Shown: positions 35,073-44,638 of the stretch, piece by piece
Layout: the number at the start of each line of letters is the position of its first letter
Numbering within the stretch: the stretch's first letter is position 1
Assembly: GCF_021432385.1 (NCBI RefSeq)
Contig: NZ_JAEACT010000003.1
Coordinates: 62,001-126,000 of the forward strand
Direction: 5' to 3'
Length of the DNA stretch: 64,000 nt
Source: Clostridium hydrogenum
Lineage (GTDB): Bacteria; Bacillota; Clostridia; Clostridiales; Clostridiaceae
Translations under genes and position numbers: made by a program
Notes under the pieces: generated by a model
The model's input: the letters and a program-made list of their open reading frames with translations, nothing else
Databases searched by the model: none
What the model was told of the DNA's origin: nothing

Positions 35073-36440
35073 CTATCTAACTACTTCAAAGTCTTCGTCA
35101 CTGCATTCTCTCTCAATCTTATCTAGCATTGCATTACACATAGCTTCTACAAGTTTTATAGCTCCATTATATCCAACCATTGGCGTATACTGGTGCCCAT
35201 ATCTATCCATTATGGGAAATCCAAAGCGAACAAATGGAATATTCTCTGCTCTGGCAATAAATTTTCCATAAGTATTTGACATAAGTAAATCTACACCCTC
35301 GTTTTTTATCCATTGATGTATTTCAAAAAAATCACTTTCAGCTTTAACCTTACACTCTTCTTCAACTTCTGATTCCTTAATCATCTTTTTAATTACATTT
35401 TCAAATTCTTGTCCCGGAGTCCCTGTTATTATATATTTAGGTATCATTCCTAATGCAAGCGTAAATTGAGTAAGAGGAATAACTATATCTGGATCACCAA
35501 CTATTGCCACTTTTTTACCATGAAAGTATTGATAGCTATCAAGCATTAAGTCAACTAATTGTCCTCTTTCATTTTCAAGCTCTTCTGGAATCTCCTTTCC
35601 TGCATACTTAGCTAAAGTCATTAAAAGTTCATCCATTGCATCTATGCCAATAGGAGTTTTAAGCGTTTTAAAGGGAACCTTACATTTTTTTTCAAGAGTT
35701 TTAGCTCCAAGTTCAGAAGCATAGCTTCCAAAAGCAAAGGTAGTACTAGAATTTCCTGCATCTGTTATGTCCTCAATTGTAGCTCCCCCTTTTGGAAACA
35801 TACTAAATTTCCCAGTGTTAGGAGCATCAAATACACCACTTGTATCTGGAAATATAATATACGGTATATTCATAACGCTAAATATCCTCTTCATCTCCTT
35901 CATATCTGCTGGGCTTACAAAACCTGGTATTATATTAACCTTTCCATTTTTCTTTCCATTACTCTTAGAAAGATAAGAAACCATTCCTTTTACCATGTTT
36001 GAAAATCCAGTAACATGGGAGCCTATATAGCTTGGAGTATTTGCATGAATAACTATTTTTCCCTCTGGTATATCCATCTCTCTTATATAAGTTGGCAAGT
36101 CATCTCCTATAGTTTCTGAAAGACAAGTTGTGTGGATAGCTATAATGTCTGGGTTATAAAGCGCAAATATATTCTTAACTGCAGTTTTTACATTTGCACC
36201 GCCTCCAAAAACACTAGCACCTTCTGTAAAAGAACTTGAAGTGGCTGCCGCTGGTTCTTTAAAATGTCTCGAAAGCACTGTCCTGTGGTAAGAGCAACAG
36301 CCTTGTGAACCATGGCTATGTGGAAGACAGTTGTGAATTCCAAGTGCCGCATACATTGCTCCTACTGGCTGGCAAGTTTTAGCTGGATTTATTCTTAAAT
36401 ATTTTCTATCTACTAATTCCTTAGGTGTAACATCTAACAT
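35073..36440 (-). CDS. nifK: Nitrogenase MoFe protein beta chain
   Basis: A 455-residue subunit. Motifs: INPAKTCQPVGAMYAALGIHNCLPHSHGSQGCCSYHR with the P-cluster cysteines, TTCLSETIGDDLP and FPKGGATIED. It lacks the roughly 50-residue N-terminal extension of Azotobacter-type NifK, as in C. pasteurianum. ATG 36440 overlaps the nifD stop (TGATG) with GGAGGTG upstream; the GTG three bases earlier is less likely. Confidence 0.97.
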   Translation of the reverse strand: MLDVTPKELVDRKYLRINPAKTCQPVGAMYAALGIHNCLPHSHGSQGCCSYHRTVLSRHFKEPAAATSSSFTEGASVFGGGANVKTAVKNIFALYNPDIIAIHTTCLSETIGDDLPTYIREMDIPEGKIVIHANTPSYIGSHVTGFSNMVKGMVSYLSKSNGKKNGKVNIIPGFVSPADMKEMKRIFSVMNIPYIIFPDTSGVFDAPNTGKFSMFPKGGATIEDITDAGNSSTTFAFGSYASELGAKTLEKKCKVPFKTLKTPIGIDAMDELLMTLAKYAGKEIPEELENERGQLVDLMLDSYQYFHGKKVAIVGDPDIVIPLTQFTLALGMIPKYIITGTPGQEFENVIKKMIKESEVEEECKVKAESDFFEIHQWIKNEGVDLLMSNTYGKFIARAENIPFVRFGFPIMDRYGHQYTPMVGYNGAIKLVEAMCNAMLDKIERECSDEDFEVVR

Positions 36441-38050
36441 CACTCTTCACCTCCAACAACTTTTCCTTCTATTAAAGCTTCCTTTTTCCACGGTGGAGTA
36501 ACATACCTCCAGGCTGGTGTATAAATTCCTGCTGCAAGCTCCCTTGCAAATATAACAGCACCCTTAAAGCCTGCATACGGTCCAGTATAATCATAGGAAT
36601 GAAGCTGTCTTGACAATACTCCTTGCTTCTCAATAGCATACTTTTCCTTTATACCTGTTAAAAACATATCTGGATTTAATTTTTTTATAAAGGTGTGCAT
36701 CTCATGATAATTCATGTCATCAACTGCAATGGTGTTTTCATCCATTTCCTTAATCATTCCACCATAATATTCAATTGGAACACCCTGACTTCTAAGCTCA
36801 GCTTCTTTTTCTTTTGGTAATATTACTCTAAATTTTTCATCATCAGGGGTAATAGTTAATTCCGGTATATTTTTACTATCGGCATCTGTTTTTATTGTAG
36901 GAATAACTTCTCTTCCTTCATAATCATCACGATGAGCAAATTCATAGCCAGCTACTATTGTTTTAATCCCAAGATCCTTTAAAAGTACTTGATAGGTATG
37001 CGATCTAGAACCACCTACAAATAAGCAGGCAACTTTTCCCTGAAGCTTTTGCTTATAATATTCAATTTCTCCTTCTATTTCTGAAAGTTCTTCTGATATA
37101 ACCTGTTCCGTTCTATCATAAAGTTCCTTTTCATCAAAAAACTTTGCTAAATTTCTTAAAGTATCTATAGTACCTTGTATACCTATAAAATTGCACTTCA
37201 TCCATGGAATTCCATACTTAGTATCCATCATTTCAGCTATATAATTTATGGATCTATGGCATTGAACTAAATTTACATCTGCTGTATGGGCATTTTGAAT
37301 TTCCTCGTAAGCTGCATCGCCCGTTAAAGTTGTCACAATATTATAGCCTATCTTTTTTAGAAATCTCTCCATTTCCCACGCGTCTCCGCCTATATTATAT
37401 TCTCCAAGTATGTTTATTGAATATTTCTTATGCTTCCAATTTCCAGTACCGATTATTTCCTTCATAACTCCATTATTGGCAATATGATGACCTGCTGATT
37501 GAGTTACACCTCTATACCCCTCACAGCTAAAGGCAATAACATTAATTCCATATAATTTTTTAGACTCCTGGGCTACTGCATTTATATCATCACCAATAAG
37601 CCCTACAGGACATGTAGCATAAATACCTATAGCTTTAGGATGAAAAATTTCAACTGCCTCTTTTATTGCATTTCTCAGTTTATTTACTCCACCAAAAACT
37701 ATATCGCTTTCCTGCATATCTGTTGAAAATACATATTCAGTAAAGTTTTGTCCTCCATCTTCTACTTTAGATTTAAATCTTCTTCCTCCCCAAGTATAAA
37801 AGGAACATCCAATAGGTCCGTGAGTTATATGCACCATATCTTTTATTGGACCCATGACAACACCTTTACAGCCAGCATAGCAACAGCCCCTTGAAGTGAT
37901 TACTCCCGGTACTGTCCTTACATTTGCATTAATTTGAGGTTTTGGATTTTCATTAGTTTTTATTACAATATGGTTTTTTCTATTTTTATAGGCTTTAGCT
38001 GGATATTTTTCAAGAGCAATATCAACAACCTTTTTCATTTTATTTTCCAT
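36440..38050 (-). CDS. nifD: Nitrogenase MoFe protein alpha chain
   Basis: A 536-residue subunit carrying FeMo-co. P-cluster and cofactor motifs: SRGCCYAGCKGVVMGPIKDMVHITHGPIGC, TDMQESDIVFGG, TCPVGLIGDDI, the cofactor Cys region YGIPWMKCNFIG and a C-terminal His-containing LHSYDYTGPYAGFKGA. It contains the roughly 50-residue insertion (about residues 375-425, including DADSKNIPELTITPDDEKF) known from clostridial NifD, which makes it longer than the usual 480-490. Confidence 0.97.
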   Translation of the reverse strand: MENKMKKVVDIALEKYPAKAYKNRKNHIVIKTNENPKPQINANVRTVPGVITSRGCCYAGCKGVVMGPIKDMVHITHGPIGCSFYTWGGRRFKSKVEDGGQNFTEYVFSTDMQESDIVFGGVNKLRNAIKEAVEIFHPKAIGIYATCPVGLIGDDINAVAQESKKLYGINVIAFSCEGYRGVTQSAGHHIANNGVMKEIIGTGNWKHKKYSINILGEYNIGGDAWEMERFLKKIGYNIVTTLTGDAAYEEIQNAHTADVNLVQCHRSINYIAEMMDTKYGIPWMKCNFIGIQGTIDTLRNLAKFFDEKELYDRTEQVISEELSEIEGEIEYYKQKLQGKVACLFVGGSRSHTYQVLLKDLGIKTIVAGYEFAHRDDYEGREVIPTIKTDADSKNIPELTITPDDEKFRVILPKEKEAELRSQGVPIEYYGGMIKEMDENTIAVDDMNYHEMHTFIKKLNPDMFLTGIKEKYAIEKQGVLSRQLHSYDYTGPYAGFKGAVIFARELAAGIYTPAWRYVTPPWKKEALIEGKVVGGEE

Positions 38051-38079
38051 ATAAATAAGTTCACCTCTCTTATTATTTT

Positions 38080-38466
38080 TTATAAGGCCTCTTCACCTAT
38101 TTCTCCAGTTCTAATTCTGTATACATCAGTTACATCCGATATGAATATTTTTCCATCTCCTGGATTAGATGTCCTATTGGTATCAATTATAAGTTCAACA
38201 AGCTCATTAACATCTTCATCATTTACTAACATAGTTAGCATTCTTTTAGGAACAAGCCTGTGAATTTCAGAAATATCTTCTACAAACTTTCTGTCTTCAA
38301 CAGCCTTATCCTCAATAGATTCATCGTCTATCATTAAGAACTTAACCTTCTTTTTTCCTCTTCCAACCACTTTCCTACAGGTGAATGCTGGAAATTCACT
38401 TTTTAAAAGTACCTCCTTGGTGGCATTAATCATGTTCATCCTAATAATTGCAGTAATCTCTTTCAT
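38080..38466 (-). CDS. nifI2: PII-like nitrogenase regulator NifI2
   Basis: A 128-residue GlnB-family protein. EITAIIRMNMINATKEVLLKS at the start, a long T-loop region (IDDESIEDKAVEDRKFVEDISEIHR) and the end GDGKIFISDVTDVYRIRTGE are typical of NifI2. With NifI1 it forms a complex that binds and switches off the MoFe protein in response to 2-oxoglutarate and ATP/ADP, as shown in methanogens. Confidence 0.94.
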   Translation of the reverse strand: MKEITAIIRMNMINATKEVLLKSEFPAFTCRKVVGRGKKKVKFLMIDDESIEDKAVEDRKFVEDISEIHRLVPKRMLTMLVNDEDVNELVELIIDTNRTSNPGDGKIFISDVTDVYRIRTGEIGEEAL

Positions 38467-38480
38467 ATTATTCCTCCTGA

Positions 38481-38807
38481 CTACAGCGACTTTGTACCAG
38501 AGCTGATTGTATAAGCTTCAAGAACAGCGCTTACAAATATCTTTCCATCACCAAAGGCTCCCTTTTCACCGGTCTTAGCATTTTTAGCTATTATCCTTAC
38601 AACCTCATCTTTATCTTCATCATTTATTACCATCATAAGCATTTCTTTTGGCAATTCATCATAATAAATTTCTCCAACCTTTATCCCTCTCTGCTTTCCT
38701 CTTCCTGCAACTTCATATTTAGTTACAGCAGGAAATCCAGCGTCACATAATTCCGAAAGCACGGAAGCTACCTTTTCTGGTCTAATAATAGCTTTTACCA
38801 TTAACAT
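38481..38807 (-). CDS. nifI1: PII-like nitrogenase regulator NifI1
   Basis: A 108-residue GlnB-family protein: MVKAIIRPEKVASVLSELC, AGRGKQRGIKVGEIYYDELPKEMLMMV and the end GDGKIFVSAVLEAYTISSG. The T-loop is shortened and lacks the uridylylated Tyr of classical GlnB. ATG 38807 follows GGAGGAG. It lies 14 bases before nifI2, and the pair acts together. Confidence 0.94.
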   Translation of the reverse strand: MLMVKAIIRPEKVASVLSELCDAGFPAVTKYEVAGRGKQRGIKVGEIYYDELPKEMLMMVINDEDKDEVVRIIAKNAKTGEKGAFGDGKIFVSAVLEAYTISSGTKSL

Positions 38808-38861
38808 TGTTGCATCTCCTCCTATTTTATGTTAAAATACATTAATTAGAGTTATTGTATT

Positions 38862-38939
38862 TTAATTTTCTTTAGGCGTGTCTCTCATTCGTTCTGCTAA
38901 AAACTGCGAGATACGCTCATTTTTTTCATATCCATTCAT
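38862..38939 (-). CDS. Probable small protein between nifH and nifI1 (25 codons)
   Basis: An ATG (38939) lies three bases behind the nifH stop, and the end of nifH supplies the ribosome site (TTGGAGTGATT, GGAG six bases before ATG). The frame is 25 codons and ends at TAA 38864-38862. The peptide is highly charged, starting MNGYEKNERI and ending RDTPKEN, with a predicted amphipathic helix in the middle (ISQFLAERM). The DNA can also fold into an imperfect hairpin (GCGTATCTC at 38916 against GAGAGACACGC), so this stretch may instead be an mRNA processing or stability element. Function unknown. Confidence 0.55.
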   Translation of the reverse strand: MNGYEKNERISQFLAERMRDTPKEN

Positions 38940-38941
38940 AA

Positions 38942-39799
<858 letters not shown>

Positions 39800-39822
39800 T
39801 TATTGTAAATTTAATTATTTAT

Positions 39823-39852
39823 ATAATATATCAAAATTATATTTAAAGTCAA
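39823..39852 (-). promoter_or_regulatory. Probable nifH promoter
   Basis: TTGACT (39852-39847), 18-base spacer, TATTAT (39828-39823) on the minus strand, about 65 bases before the nifH start. A second reading of the -10 (TATATT, spacer 16) is possible. Confidence 0.55.
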
Positions 39853-39860
39853 CATTTTAT

Positions 39861-40269
39861 TGATAGTTTGTTAATTTACAGTGGTTAATTTTAAATATAT
39901 GTTAACGTTTAGCATTAAATATTATCATTTAGTTATTACACATGGTTTTTTATAGTCAATTTAGTAATATAATATTTAGACTACTTATGCATCGTTCAAA
40001 AATCGTAAAAATCTAATTTTATATTATTTTTAGTCATGTTAATTAATGTTTAAATTAGTTTTACATCTTTCTATTGTTTTATTTAAAGTGAAATTTTGTT
40101 TTAACTCCTTATATACAAATTAGCACAATTCATATATAACTAAAAAAAATATGATTATGTAAACCATTTTTATGTTATTGTCATTAATCAAGTTGTATTT
40201 TTATTAATTTTATACTAAAATTGTATTATAATTGTATATTTGTAAAAACATATTTAGGAGGTAACTAAT
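39861..40269. other. AT-rich divergent regulatory region, nifH / HTH-PBP regulator
   Basis: About 410 bases of very AT-rich DNA without a supported gene. It shows repeated TTAATTT/GTTAAT words (for example 39870-39890) and GTTAAC at about 39900, candidates for regulator binding. A TATAAT at 40227-40232 and TAGGAGGT before ATG 40270 serve the rightward regulator gene; no clear -35 box accompanies it. Confidence 0.5.
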
Positions 40270-41226
40270 ATGCAAGATGAAACTTTAACTCCTTTGGATG
40301 TTTCAAAAATTCTTCGTATATCAAAAAATACCGTTTATGAACTTATTAAAAGAGGTGAACTAAATTGTTATAGGGTTGGTAAAAAAATCAGAATAGATTT
40401 AAAAGATGTGGAAAACTACAAAACTAGATATCAAGATAAAAAGCAAGCCCCCTTTCATGAGGAAGAAACATATTCATCCTTTATAAACAACCTTTTACCA
40501 CTGGATGAAGAATACCATAAAAATAACTTCATAATTTGTGGACAGGATATCCTTCTTGACGTGTTATCCCGTTATCTTCAAGTTCACCCTCAAGGAGTTC
40601 GTGCTCTTCGTTCTTATGTTGGAAGTTATAATGGGTTACTTTCTCTGTATCTTGGCAAAATACAAGTTGCAACAGCGCATCTTTGGGATGGAGATTCTGG
40701 AGAATACAACATTCCCTTCGTGAGAAGGCTTCTTCCTGGAATTCCCACTGTTATAATTCATTTAGCCTATAGAATGCAAGGTTTTTATGTTGCAGCTGGA
40801 AACCCAAAAAAAATTGAAGACTGGGAAGATTTAAAAAGAAAGGATATAACTATGGTTAACCGTGAAAAGGGCTGTGGAACTAGGATTCTTTTAGATGAAC
40901 ATTTAAGGCTACTTAATATTAATGGCAGTTCAATAAATGGCTACGATAGGGAATGTCTTTCTCACCTTGCAGTTGCAAGTATCGTATCTAGGCACGGTGC
41001 AGACCTTGCTATTGGAAATGAAAAAACTGGGCTCCAAATAAAAAACATTGATTTTATCCCTCTTCAAAAAGAAAGTTATGATTTAGTTCTTAGAAAAGAA
41101 GATTTAGATAAGCCTGAATTTAAGGCTATAATAGATATACTGCGATCAGATTCCTTTAAATCCGAGCTTGAAGGAATTGGAAACTATGACTTAAAAAACT
41201 TAGGAGATGTTATAGCAGAGCTCTAA
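40270..41226 (+). CDS. HTH regulator with periplasmic-binding-protein-like (molybdate) domain
   Basis: A 318-residue one-component regulator. Residues about 5-57 are an excisionase/MerR-type helix-turn-helix (TPLDVSKILRISKNTVYELI, YRVGKKIRIDLKDVENY). Residues about 85-300 form a PBP-like domain: FIICGQDILLDVLSRYL, GSYNGLLSLYLGKIQVATAHLWDGD-type, NREKGCGTRILLDEHL, a fold used by molybdate/tungstate-sensing regulators. It has no signal peptide, so it works in the cytoplasm. Divergent from nifH in a region with modA-modB, it is a good candidate to tie nif expression to molybdate. Confidence 0.85.
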   Translation: MQDETLTPLDVSKILRISKNTVYELIKRGELNCYRVGKKIRIDLKDVENYKTRYQDKKQAPFHEEETYSSFINNLLPLDEEYHKNNFIICGQDILLDVLSRYLQVHPQGVRALRSYVGSYNGLLSLYLGKIQVATAHLWDGDSGEYNIPFVRRLLPGIPTVIIHLAYRMQGFYVAAGNPKKIEDWEDLKRKDITMVNREKGCGTRILLDEHLRLLNINGSSINGYDRECLSHLAVASIVSRHGADLAIGNEKTGLQIKNIDFIPLQKESYDLVLRKEDLDKPEFKAIIDILRSDSFKSELEGIGNYDLKNLGDVIAEL

Positions 41227-41362
41227 TTAGAAAAGGAAATTTCTTTTCTGTGAGTTTGTAAATCACATAAATTTTTAGTAATAGAAATAATATCAAATTA
41301 ATTACATATTGATATTAAAATTTATTTTATGGTTTGTAAATAAAACTATGATATTTTCTTTA

Positions 41363-41412
41363 GGCTATGTTTTAAATAAGTGTTGATTTTCACACTTATT
41401 TAAAACATAGCC
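41363..41412. repeat. 50-bp hairpin repeat, copy 2
   Basis: GGCTATGTTTTAAATAAGTG, centre TTGATTTTC, and the complementary arm; the reverse complement of copy 1 at 9008. It lies between two convergent genes and is well placed as a bidirectional terminator. Confidence 0.9.
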
Positions 41413-41427
41413 TTTCTTTAAGATGCC

Positions 41428-42228
41428 TTATCTAATTATTCCATTTATAAGAGCTTCATTTTTAACTAAATCATTAAAAGTATTTAAGTACACTTTCTCA
41501 CCATTTAATTCATAAACAATCTTTGCAAACTCCACAAAATTACAATTTCTAGTCTTCTCTTCTAATCCTGCAACCGTGCAGTCAACATATTCTGCACCAG
41601 CTTTTACTGCACCAAGGGAATTTACTATTGACATACCAAAGGCATTATGGGTATGCACTTCTACCTCAATTGGAACAGTTTCTTTTATTTTTTTTATTTG
41701 ATAAAATACCCTCTTAGGGTACAGTATTCCAATATTTTCAGAGTACCTAATTCTCTTAACTCCAAGATCATGTAGTAATATACATACTTCAATTAAAAAA
41801 TTCATTTCAGCTCTTGAAGCATCCTCTAATCCTACTGTTACTTCATATCCCTTATCTAATGAGTATCTAACACATTTTTCAATATTTTCAAGCACCCATT
41901 TTTTATTTTTTCTTAGTTTATCCTCAATTTGTGCACTTGACACTGGAACTGATATATGAATTATATCAACATTGCAATCCATAGATTCATTAATATCATC
42001 AATATCGAGCCTATTCCAAGAAGATATTTTACTTTTAAGTCCAAGCTTTGCTATTTTTTTTATACTTGCTTTTTCATCTTCTCCCAAAGCTGCTATGCCT
42101 GCTTCAATTTGAAAAACACCTATAGAATCAATAATTTTTGCAATTTCTACCTTTTCCTTTATTCCAAGTGTTATATCCGCCTTTCGTTCAAAAGAACTTA
42201 ACGTTGTATCAACAATCTTAATGCTCAT
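41428..42228 (-). CDS. nifV-alpha paralogue with destroyed active-site motifs
   Basis: 266 residues, the same length as the nifValpha product at 27164 and alignable along its whole length. Key motifs are changed: TTLRDGEQ is TTLSSFER (R11S, D12S, G13F), RYADTVG is RYSENIG and HAHND is HTHNA. The Asp of RDG is a metal ligand and the Arg is catalytic in this family, so homocitrate synthase activity is very unlikely. The frame is open and has a usable ribosome site (GGGGTG) before ATG 42228, so it may be a scaffold or regulator, or an early pseudogene. It follows the HTH-PBP regulator convergently. Confidence 0.85.
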   Translation of the reverse strand: MSIKIVDTTLSSFERKADITLGIKEKVEIAKIIDSIGVFQIEAGIAALGEDEKASIKKIAKLGLKSKISSWNRLDIDDINESMDCNVDIIHISVPVSSAQIEDKLRKNKKWVLENIEKCVRYSLDKGYEVTVGLEDASRAEMNFLIEVCILLHDLGVKRIRYSENIGILYPKRVFYQIKKIKETVPIEVEVHTHNAFGMSIVNSLGAVKAGAEYVDCTVAGLEEKTRNCNFVEFAKIVYELNGEKVYLNTFNDLVKNEALINGIIR

Positions 42229-42392
42229 AAATCCACACCCCATTTCATTAAAACATAACATAAATCTTTACTTATATGATATATAAAAACTCATTTAAAG
42301 TCAACGGATTTTTGATATTATAGTAATTTAAAAGGTGTTTTATTGATAATATTTAAATGTAAAGCATTAAGTTTTGCAAATACGCTAAAAAC

Positions 42393-42622
42393 AGAGCAGA
42401 GAGTAAAGAGTAGAGATTAGAGTGATGGATGATTTTTCTCCGCTACGCTTTGAAAAATCTTAAAACTTATTTTTTGATTGCTTACGCAATCTCATCATTA
42501 CTGTTGTCAGCGAAGCTAACAACAGTTAAGTTAAAGATTTACCTGACGCAAGGAAAGGTAAATCATCCTTCACTCTACTCTCTACTCTTTACTCTAATTT
42601 TTACTCTCTTTACTCTAATTTC
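42393..42622. repeat. Multi-branched palindrome, family B, copy 5 (AGAGTAA units)
   Basis: Left arm AGAGAGTAAAGAGTAGAG, right arm CTCTACTCTCTACTCTTTACTC: 7-bp units of AGAGTAA type, complementary between the arms. Core: TTTTCTCCGCTACGCTTTGA hairpin, ATTGCTTACGCAAT, GTTGTCAGCGAAGCTAACAAC, CCTGACGCAAGGAAAGG, ending AAATCATCC. It lies between the promoter side of the nifValpha paralogue and the end of the PTS operon. Confidence 0.83.
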
Positions 42623-42626
42623 GTCT

Positions 42627-42902
42627 TTATTTAATCAATTTAAGCATGTCATTAACATTTCTTTTGCCATTTCTTATTCCCAAATTAATTAGAAAGAACA
42701 CTATAGCACAAACTGCTGCAAATACTGCGCCAAAAATTCCAAAGGTAAATTTAACTCCAGATCGTGACAATCCATAATAAGCTAGTACAATACCTATACT
42801 GGATAACACCATAACATTTCTAGACCATTTAGATAAATTTTTTAACAATTTGCTTTGCATTTCTGCCTCATGCATAATTTGTTTTTTCTCTTCATCTTTC
42901 AT
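42627..42902 (-). CDS. Small membrane protein at the end of the mannose PTS operon
   Basis: A 91-residue protein: charged N-terminal 30 residues, then two hydrophobic helices (about 31-47 and 53-73) and a basic tail (RNGKRNVNDML). I do not recognise a family. It lies 22 bases behind the IID gene on the same strand, so it is probably translated from the PTS mRNA and may assist the IIC-IID complex. Confidence 0.6.
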   Translation of the reverse strand: MKDEEKKQIMHEAEMQSKLLKNLSKWSRNVMVLSSIGIVLAYYGLSRSGVKFTFGIFGAVFAAVCAIVFFLINLGIRNGKRNVNDMLKLIK

Positions 42903-42924
42903 ACTAATCCCTCGTATCGATTAA

Positions 42925-43758
42925 TTAATAAGTTAATCCTGGATTAAAGAATCCTACAAGTACTCCAAGGAAAGCCACTATTAAAAATATGAGCATTACT
43001 ATTGTAGGTGATATTTTCTTCTTTGACATAAGCCACCATGCAAAGATTACAGCAGCTGCTGAAAGAATTTTAGGGAAAACACCATCAAGAGTTTTTTGTA
43101 AATCTATGATTACTCCACCATGCGAATTATACATTTTTAAAGATGTATTAATATTTACCCAAGTAGCAGCAACCGCACCGATTACTATAGTTCCAACCAT
43201 GATTACAGATTCACGGACAGCAGTAGCCTTTTCTCCAACAACCATTTCAACGGCTTTACCACCTAGCTCATATCCTTTATAATAAGCCCATCTCATTCCA
43301 AAAATCATTAAAGCATTCCAAACTACAATATAAAATATTGCTCCTAGCGGAGAACCACCTGTTGAAAGTCCTAAACCTATACCTAAAAGTATTGGTATTA
43401 AAGTACCTACTATTAATGAATCTCCAATACCTGCTAAAGGTCCCATAAGTCCAGCACGAATACCATTTATCATTTCACCATCAATATTTTCATGATTAGC
43501 TCTTGCTTCTTCAAGTCCAGCTGTCATACCAACAACTAATGTACCAATCTGAGGTTCTGTATTAAAGAATGCTTTATAAGTTTCCATAGCTTCTTTTTGT
43601 TCTTCTTTTGTTTCGTATAAATCTTTAACAATTGGAAGCATTGCACAAAGATATCCAAAGGTTTGCATATGTTCTTGAGAAAAACAAGTTAAATTTCCAT
43701 AAAACCAATTTCTAAAAGATTTGCTTAAAGCTTTTTTAGATATTTTTTTCTTTTCCAT
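42925..43758 (-). CDS. PTS mannose-family permease component IID
   Basis: A 277-residue membrane protein. KKALSKSFRNWFYGNLTCFSQEHMQTFGYLCAM and GIRAGLMGPLAGIGDSLIVGTLIPILLGIG are the IID family signatures. ATG 43758 is chosen because GAGGAGG lies nine bases upstream in the end of the IIC gene. With IIC it forms the transport channel for a hexose or amino sugar. Confidence 0.93.
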   Translation of the reverse strand: MEKKKISKKALSKSFRNWFYGNLTCFSQEHMQTFGYLCAMLPIVKDLYETKEEQKEAMETYKAFFNTEPQIGTLVVGMTAGLEEARANHENIDGEMINGIRAGLMGPLAGIGDSLIVGTLIPILLGIGLGLSTGGSPLGAIFYIVVWNALMIFGMRWAYYKGYELGGKAVEMVVGEKATAVRESVIMVGTIVIGAVAATWVNINTSLKMYNSHGGVIIDLQKTLDGVFPKILSAAAVIFAWWLMSKKKISPTIVMLIFLIVAFLGVLVGFFNPGLTY

Positions 43759-43759
43759 A

Positions 43760-44605
43760 TTATATGTCCTCCTCATCATCATCGTTACCCGTCGCTTTAG
43801 CTGCAGCCGGCTTTTGCAATTGAAGCATTCTTATTCTATAATTAATTATTGCAAAGAAAATACCTATTATTGCTGCTCCAATCAAGTTAACTTTCATAAC
43901 TGCTGCCAAAGTGAAGCCTAAAAAGAAGGTTACAAAATCACTTGGTTTTAACACAACCTGTTTTAACAATATTGCAATTCCTACTGCTGGAAGTAAACTT
44001 CCTACTGTAAATAAAGTTTTCATTGGTATACCATTCATTGGCAATGCTACCTTCATAACTTTAACCATACTATCACCCATTTTTGTAATGATAAGTGCTG
44101 GTATAAAACTACAAATAATGTGAGAAATCCATGGTAATCCCATATCAACTAAATAAAGCTTTTCAAAATCACCCTTATCTACTGCTTTCCATCCTATATG
44201 CTGCCATACCAAGTTTATAGTTGCTGTTCCATAAAATAAAACAGTTCCTAAAGTTCCAACTGCTGCACCTAATGCAGTTGCCATTTGAGTTGCCTGCGTA
44301 GAACTTGGGTTTAAACCCATTCCTTTAATTGCTACTACAGCTAGTGGAATACCAATATAACTGATTGCACGTACATCTGCAGATACAGTTCCACCTGGAG
44401 TAACTAGCGCAATATAAACAACTTGAATTGCGGCACCAACTATAATACCAGTTTGTACATCCCCTAAAATAATTCCAACTACTAAACCTGCTACTAAAGG
44501 TCTTCCTAAAGTATAATTACCAAAAGTGGTACCACCCATACCAGGCATACTTGACAAGCATGCAAATAATCCAAACAATGCCGCCTGAATCCAATTTATC
44601 TCCAT
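43760..44605 (-). CDS. PTS mannose-family permease component IIC
   Basis: A 281-residue membrane protein with the IIC pattern GNYTLGRPLVAGLVVGIILGD and VQTGIIVGAAIQVVYIALVTPGG-type helices. The C terminus is acidic (GNDDDEEDI). It lies between IIB and IID. The sugar cannot be told from sequence: mannose, fructose, sorbose and N-acetylgalactosamine systems share this family. Confidence 0.93.
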   Translation of the reverse strand: MEINWIQAALFGLFACLSSMPGMGGTTFGNYTLGRPLVAGLVVGIILGDVQTGIIVGAAIQVVYIALVTPGGTVSADVRAISYIGIPLAVVAIKGMGLNPSSTQATQMATALGAAVGTLGTVLFYGTATINLVWQHIGWKAVDKGDFEKLYLVDMGLPWISHIICSFIPALIITKMGDSMVKVMKVALPMNGIPMKTLFTVGSLLPAVGIAILLKQVVLKPSDFVTFFLGFTLAAVMKVNLIGAAIIGIFFAIINYRIRMLQLQKPAAAKATGNDDDEEDI

Positions 44606-44638
44606 AGTTATTTTCCCCCTTATTAAATTTATTAAAAA

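Noticed and set aside
38876..38916. Terminator between nifH and nifI1
   Set aside because: The stem is imperfect with at least two mismatches and no T run follows; the region is better explained by a small coding frame or a stability hairpin.
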